Assembly: GCA_002284615.2 (NCBI GenBank)
Contig: MU069683.1
Span: forward strand, 315,251-325,665
DNA: 10,415 nucleotides
Source: Dunaliella salina
Lineage: Eukaryota > Chlorophyta > Chlorophyceae > Chlamydomonadales > Dunaliellaceae
Direction: 5' to 3'
Positions within the stretch are counted from its first letter, which is position 1; every line of letters begins with the position of its first letter. Below the pieces are notes generated by a model that worked only from the letters and a program-made list of their open reading frames with translations, searched no databases and was not told the DNA's origin. Of the stretch, positions 6,735 through 10,415 are shown piece by piece. A program made the translations under genes and the position numbers.

Positions 6735-6909
6735 CTTTCAGGATAGAGAAGCTGTTTACGTATTTGATTAAAAGAGGTGAGGCTGTCTGATGCAATATCC
6801 GCATTTTTGGTGATGATAGCAGCAGCAAGTGCGGCTAATTCAGTTCTTGTGATGGTTTTAGTAATCCCGGCACCGTTTGGTTCTACAAAATTCTTGCTGT
6901 CATTGGACG
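6735..6909 (-). pseudogene. LINE A RNase H middle part
   Basis: Between the two insertions the minus strand reads N-F-V-E-P-N-G-A-G-I-T, then R-T-E-L-A-A-L-A-A-A-I-I, then A-D-I-A-S-D-S-L-T-S and Q-I-R-K-Q-L-L-Y-P-E. The Glu (6839-6841) and Asp (6785-6787) match the second and third catalytic acids of RNase H in their usual R-x-E-L-x-A and x-D-S contexts. The segment joins in frame to both flanking RNase H pieces once the insertions and one duplicate each are removed. Confidence 0.85.
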
Positions 6910-6986
6910 TGTCACCTTCTCCTTAATTGATGTAGGGAGAGTTTCTCTGCCTACGTAGTTTTTCTTTTCTTTTCTTTTCTTGGACG
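6903..6986 (+). mobile_element. 70-bp insertion copied from the LINE A / SINE 3' end
   Basis: The insert 6910-6979 is flanked by TTGGACG at 6903-6909 and 6980-6986, a 7-bp target duplication. It matches the LINE A 3' UTR (4576-4651, complement) nearly base for base and ends in the same (TTTTC)n tail, but in the opposite orientation to LINE A. Total added length is 77 bp, which shifts the host frame. It is a severely 5'-truncated product of LINE A or of a SINE using its tail. Confidence 0.85.
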
Positions 6987-7440
6987 GGCAGTAGACGCCT
7001 GCTTTAATTTCTTGCTTACCGTTATGGACAAGACAGCTGCCATCTGTGCATGCCCATGTCCTCCGGTCAGCAACTTTAAGAGTTGGGAGAGTACTGGATT
7101 TGCTGGGCACCAAGTCTGTACCTTGGATACTCATGTGTGAATAAATAGGCTGCTTGGAGACGTGTTGTTTGTCAAATGGGAGGCGTTCCAGTTTATTGAA
7201 ACCTGGCATGTGGGCATGCATGGGATTTAGGACAGGGTGACTGCTGACACTCTCAAGCTTCCACTCTGTAGCTTCTTTCAAATCTCCTTTCAGGTCCTGC
7301 AGCCAGTCTTTGTTATGGTTGTTAAGATGGATTCGAGCTGCAGTGCTCCAAACAGCAAAGATACGAAGGTCCCAGGTATGCTTAGGTAAAGGTACCTCTT
7401 GGTCAGGGCAGGATTGAGGGGCGCTGTAACTAAGTTTTTT
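6980..7440 (-). pseudogene. LINE A RNase H N-terminal part with upstream spacer
   Basis: From about 7433 leftwards the frame reads P-L-P-K-H-T-W-D-L-R-I-F-A-V-W, then a spacer with M-P-G-F-N-K-L-E. W-A-C-T-D-G-S-C then begins RNase H; the Asp at 7042-7044 is the first catalytic acid. It continues E-I-K-A-G-V-Y-C-P-S up to the insertion at 6979, where the frame runs into the A/G-rich tail of the 70-bp insert. RNase H in LINEs removes the RNA template after first-strand synthesis. The W-D-L-R-I-F-A-V-W part probably belongs to the preceding methyltransferase-like domain. Confidence 0.8.
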
Positions 7441-7829
7441 TCGTGAGGTATGGTTCCATGTTTGTTACAGAGGTGGGGGTAGGCATTGAAAAGTTTGGAG
7501 GAGGGGTTGGGTATCATGTTCTTCTTCCAAGCCGGAAGGAACATGAATCTAGCAGTGGCCTCTGTGTTGAGAACGCCAGAGTAAATGGCATGTTGCAAAG
7601 TTTGGGTCATGATTCCCTCGTCATAAATGGGATGGCAGACTGAGAAGCCTGAGAATTTGGATGAGAAGGCATTATGCATGGCACCAAAAAGAGAGTCTCA
7701 GGAGTCCGCACTCCAATAATTCTGGTATTGTGGGTTGTGGTCTAGTGGGGACGCCCTTTTTTCTTGGGGTACCAAAGCCTATTTTTGAAGGGCATGATGA
7801 ATGTGAGGTGGAAGGGCTTGTGAAACAAG
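7434..7829 (-). pseudogene. LINE A domain with weak likeness to PCIF1/MT-A70-type methyltransferases
   Basis: The frame begins near 7829 with A-S-P-L-D-H-N-P and reaches F-G-A-M-H-N-A-F-S-S-K-F, after stops at 7779-7781 and 7698-7700. It then reads G-F-S-V-C-H-P-I-Y-D, followed about 25 residues later by A-R-F-M-F-L-P-A-W. In PCIF1-type m6Am methyltransferases an N-P-P-F motif ending a strand is followed, at very similar spacing, by a strand ending in I-P-x-W. Here C-H-P-I would replace N-P-P-F, so a catalytic role is doubtful. After L-F-N-A-Y-P-H-L-C the frame changes at a 7-base T run (7435-7441). The likeness rests on motif order and spacing that I compared from memory; it could also be a lineage-specific LINE domain of unknown fold. 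Confidence 0.35.
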
Positions 7830-8184
7830 AGTCTTTGATCTCCTTGCTAGAGTACTTTCTTGCAAGCATGGATTTGCCGGAAAGGAGTCCTTGCAGCTCA
7901 GTAGCAAAGTTGCCTGGAGGTGGTGTTATTTTCTCGTGCATGCCAGCAAGCTTGGCCCCATAAAAAGCCCTATAAAGGATTTGGAAGCAGTTTGGCGCTA
8001 TCATACCAACACATTTGCCTTGTGTATTGTGTACGCAAGGTATGTGCATGGTCTACCTCGTGCAGCCAATATTCACATGAGCCTGTAGGCTTTATGTCTG
8101 CTTGTGGATTAGTGGGGTTTGTATCAAATGTGATTTTGTTGCGCAATTCTGNGTCCAATTTCTGCTCCCATACATTGGTCTCAT
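7830..8184 (-). pseudogene. LINE A segment between PHD finger and methyltransferase-like domain
   Basis: Two frames cover this part. From about 8184 to 8050: V-W-E-Q-K-L-D, then N-P-Q-A-D-I-K-P-T-G-S-C-E-Y-W-L-H-E-V-D-H. From about 8050 to 7830: C-V-H-N-T-Q-G-K-C-V-G-M-I-A-P, then Y-G-A-K-L-A-G-M-H and F-A-T-E-L-Q-G-L-L. The composition is that of an ordinary globular protein, not a linker. I do not recognise a named domain; it may be the N-terminal half of the methyltransferase-like region. One ambiguous base occurs at 8152. Confidence 0.45.
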
Positions 8185-8708
8185 TAGGTTTTTGAACCGT
8201 TTTTCAATTGAAATTCTGCAAAGCCCTGTTTTTCAAGATTTGAGAGGGTAGAGTCTGCTGTGGGTGTTGAGAGATGAGGCTTGCTCTCTTGTGCGTCAAA
8301 TTTAAGCAAGCACTCTTTAAATTTAGGCNAAGCCTCCTGTAAATCCTCTGATTCCCAGGAGGGCTTCCAAGCNANCCTCCTGANTTCTTGTTTNGTCTGC
8401 CGCTCTCTTTCAAATTNTTGGGCATCATTTAGNCTTGCGCAGGCAGGNCATGCCCATGTGTCGGCTGTTGTGATTTCGTGTCTTTGCTCATCCGAGTAGC
8501 ATTCGAGCTCCTTCATGCATCCCCAATGGTACGTCCGGTGGCACACATCACAAACATACATATCAGGAAATGGATCCTCCAAGGTTCCAGTTTCATAATT
8601 TTGGTTGTAATTGCATATTTGGCAGCAGGCACACTCAATATCAGTGCGAGCAGCAGGCGAGACATCTTCAGGCACAAGGTTAGTTGTTTGAAGAGTGGCA
8701 GGGCCCAT
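8184..8708 (-). pseudogene. LINE A PHD-type zinc finger segment
   Basis: In this frame C29-x2-C32 is followed by C53-x2-C56-x4-H61-x2-C64, then W85-A-x-P-A-C90, giving the C4HC3 order of a PHD finger with its conserved Trp before the last pair. The seventh ligand position is codon TGN (8448-8450 read on the minus strand, ambiguous third base), compatible with Cys. After the finger comes a charged helical stretch (R-E-R-Q, W-K-P-S-W-E), partly unreadable because of N bases, and the frame stops at 8184-8186 beside a 5-base T run. PHD fingers usually read histone H3 tails. In a retrotransposon protein one could steer integration to certain chromatin; that is an inference. The Met at 8708 follows a stop and is not the real start. 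Confidence 0.7.
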
Positions 8709-9130
8709 ATTTCAATCATCATAGGTGCATAATGCGTGTGATATTGCACTTGGAGGTGAGCGGGGGAGCTTGACTGTTCTCTCTTGTTTTCTGTAAAGAT
8801 TCTCCAATCATCTATGTGAGTAATATCTAAATCATGATAGAAGATAGAACTGATAGCATGGCTAGCAGTAGTCTCTTTAGCAAGTTTCTCAGCTGTGTTT
8901 CTCCTATAGCTCCACACTTTTGGGCCTTGGGAGAGGGAGCTTAGAGAGTGGATGGCTGGGGAAACGATCTCACTAGTGTGTCGGACAGTACTTTCTGTGT
9001 GGAGCAATTGTTGCCTCTTCTTTCTGGGTCTATTTGTTTGAGTATCTAGGCTATGCGAAGTAAGAGTTTGTGTCTGAGAGTTGAGACAATCATCTGTCTG
9101 ACGTTGCGTAGACTTTTCTTTTTCTTTTTT
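8709..9130 (-). pseudogene. LINE A segment upstream of the PHD finger
   Basis: The frame runs from about 9115 (T-D-D-C-L-N-S-Q) through a basic cluster, N-R-P-R-K-K-R-Q-Q, that could act as a nuclear localisation signal. It continues through V-W-S-Y-R-R-N-T-A-E-K-L-A-K-E, H-D-L-D-I-T-H-I-D-D-W and Y-A-P-M-M-I-E, and changes frame near 8710 to enter the PHD segment. I recognise no domain. A second basic run, K-K-x-K-K-K, lies just upstream at the frame change near 9120, in a run of A and G. Confidence 0.45.
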
Positions 9131-10020
9131 CTTTGACGTTGGTGGTTAGTGCTGGGGGGGTTGGGCTCTGTAGCGGTATGGTGAGCAGTGCTCAAACAAG
9201 CATATGATCTGCTATCGTTTGGGCTAGCCTGGCTAAATTTAGACATGGAAGAAGAGGTGTTTCTCAATGCTGAGCAAGTGCGTTTGCTGGGTGGCTCTTC
9301 TGCAGTAGTATCTTCAAGTTGTATGGCAGGAGCCAGAGTATCCAGGCTCGCAGTGAGTCTGTCTGCGGAGGGGTGGAGTGCCTGTGTGGGAGTGATGTTG
9401 AGTGTAGCATTGGAGCGAGTTCTTTTGCAGAGTGGCTCTTCCAGTGATTGCAAATCCATGACATTTGAAAGTTGTTGCGTTCCAGGACAATTAATGGGTG
9501 TAGGATGGTTGAGGGCACGTCTGAGGCGGCGTCCGGCGTGTTCATGGGTGTAGAAAGATGTGGAACGAGGCTGTGGCGGTGGCACTGCTTGAGTGCGGGG
9601 GATGAAGCTAGGTTGGGGGTTTGCTCGTTCGGAAATCTGGGTGTGGGGAGGCTGTTTCCTACCCATGCTGGTGTTGGTAAGGCTGCTCACGTGGGTGTTG
9701 TTAATACGACGGTAAGCTGGGAGGGTATTTGCTTCAGTGTTTTTGTAGGCAAAGATCTTTTGGATTAAGGACGTGTTCAATTCTTCTTGTGGAGCAAGGT
9801 TGACAAGAGCTGCCAGCCTGTTAAGCGCAATTTTACATTTGTTGTTCACCTTGGGGTGCTTAGCCTGAAGTTGAGAAACTGAGATAACGTGGTTTTTGCG
9901 ACGAGATGTAAGCTCATGGCGCCCGCTGATTCCCATATTCAGCAGAGGTTGCATAATGCATGTGATGAGAGTAGGGAGGTTGTGAGGAGGTGGTTTGTGC
10001 AAGGTGAGGGCTTCACAAAT
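9115..10020 (-). pseudogene. LINE A long low-complexity linker
   Basis: About 300 codons stay open, with M-G-I-S-G-R-H-E-L near the beginning and V-S-Q-L-Q-A-K-H-P-K-V, then N-R-L-A-A-L-V. After about residue 110 the sequence is rich in Pro, Ser, Thr, Gln and Asn and lacks hydrophobic core segments. E-E-P-L-C-K-R-T-R-S and, about 50 residues on, E-E-P-P-S-K-R-T-C-S form an internal repeat with basic patches. The first 100 residues look structured and may complete the domain encoded at 10010-10415. The rest looks like a disordered tether joining the polymerase half to the PHD/RNase H/nuclease half. This is the longest intact stretch of LINE A here, which supports the idea that it is protein-coding in origin. 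Confidence 0.5.
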
Positions 10021-10415
10021 GTGCTCAGTTCCTCCTTGAACACACTAGTGCCATTTTTCATGAGATGGGGCTTGCTGGAATGCACGCTTGTCATCTGGCG
10101 GGCGCGCATGTTATAGTTGAGCTGACCTTCTATGTGCAGATTTGTTCCTTCTCGTTTGGTAAGGTAGGTTTCAGACAAAGTATTGAGGTTTTCTATCTAC
10201 TTAGTTAGGAGGTTGAGGCTAACTGTGTGGTGTCTTATTGAGGGGACCTCAAGGCTGGAAGAGAGGGAAAAAGCCTGGCGTCTATGGTATCCTACACAGA
10301 TTGAAGTGCGTCCGAGTCCAAAATTATCTGAATCTTCACGGACCATTGCTGCAGCTGTGCTTTTCCAGAGTTTGTGTTTGTGTTTGACCATTCTGTCTAT
10401 CATGGTGTCCCAGAT
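10010..10415 (-). pseudogene. LINE A segment that may follow the reverse transcriptase palm
   Basis: A frame open from the window edge reads M-V-K-H-K-H-K-L-W-K-S-T-A-A-A-M-V-R-E-D, then N-F-G-L-G-R-T-S and L-N-L-L-T-K. It hits a single TAG at 10197-10199 and continues in the same frame with E-N-L-N-T-L-S-E-T-Y-L, Y-N-M-R-A-R-Q-M and F-K-E-E-L. A frame change near 10015 leads into the linker segment. The G-L-G-x-T-S element followed by an L-N-x-L-L-T-like helix resembles, from memory, the region after the palm (thumb) in LINE reverse transcriptases. The polymerase catalytic boxes would lie to the right of the window. I cannot confirm this here. Confidence 0.35.

Larger units (their letters stand above)
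4565..10415 (-). mobile_element. LINE A: large degenerate non-LTR retrotransposon, 5' end outside window
   Basis: A chain of minus-strand segments keeps a sensible domain order from the right edge to a stop codon at 4708-4710. It is followed by a 3' UTR and a (TTTTC)n tail ending at about 4566. Domains in order: possible post-palm RT segment, linker, PHD finger, methyltransferase-like domain, RNase H, CCHC knuckle, PD-(D/E)XK nuclease. RNase H plus a C-terminal CCHC and restriction-like nuclease points to a LINE, and the simple-repeat 3' tail agrees. There is no LTR, and no F/Y-x-D-D polymerase box in the window. The copy is dead: frames change near 10015, 9120, 8710, 8190, 8050, 7830, 7440, 5755, 5660 and 5395, and in-frame stops occur at 10197-10199, 7779-7781 and 7698-7700. 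Two later insertions (6093-6734, 6910-6979) interrupt RNase H. Confidence 0.8.

Noticed and set aside
4708..8708. A defence or DNA-modification system made of nuclease, methyltransferase-like and zinc-finger genes
   Set aside because: The pieces form one continuous minus-strand protein order with RNase H and a LINE-type knuckle and end in a simple-repeat tail; a retrotransposon explains them without separate genes.
9188..9768. Plus-strand frames of about 100-120 codons
   Set aside because: They are antisense shadows of the long minus-strand linker of LINE A and carry no motif.

Overview
The window is repeat-rich eukaryotic nuclear DNA. I see no host gene, bacterial-style operon, rRNA gene or complete tRNA gene. 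Nearly everything recognisable is transposable-element sequence, much of it nested and decayed. The species cannot be read from the sequence. A LINE whose protein carries a PHD finger, RNase H, a CCHC knuckle and a PD-(D/E)XK nuclease is something I associate, from memory and with low confidence, with green-lineage (algal or plant) genomes.

Layout. 1-1280 holds diverged tandem duplications (units of about 360-435 bp, then of about 115 bp). 1280-2470 is featureless AT-rich DNA. 2471-2522 is a scrap of the 3' end of a LINE here called LINE B. 2702-2795 and 2900-3110 are short tandem arrays. 3088-4235 contains two SINE-like copies, one of them split by a 650-bp hAT-type DNA transposon (3406-4055) that keeps terminal inverted repeats, an 8-bp target duplication and a BED-finger remnant. 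From about 4565 to the right edge, on the minus strand, runs one large broken non-LTR retrotransposon, LINE A, whose 5' part lies outside the window.

LINE A, read from right to left, shows: a segment that may follow the reverse transcriptase palm (the palm itself is not in the window); a long low-complexity linker; a C4HC3 PHD finger; a domain that weakly resembles the PCIF1/MT-A70-type methyltransferase fold; RNase H; a CCHC knuckle; a PD-(D/E)XK nuclease; a stop codon; and a 3' UTR with a (TTTTC)n tail. It has at least nine frame changes or in-frame stops. Its RNase H gene is split by two later insertions. One is a 642-bp 5'-truncated LINE B copy flanked by an 11-bp target duplication. The other is a 70-bp piece of LINE A's own 3' end flanked by a 7-bp duplication. 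Removing either insertion and one duplication copy restores the RNase H reading frame, which dates the events relative to each other.

The parts fit together as a retrotransposition history, not a pathway. The SINE-like repeats carry the LINE A 3' UTR as their tail, so LINE A is their likely enzymatic partner. LINE A was hit by LINE B and by a scrap of its own 3' end. A hAT element later landed in one SINE tail. The most unusual object is the domain combination of LINE A.
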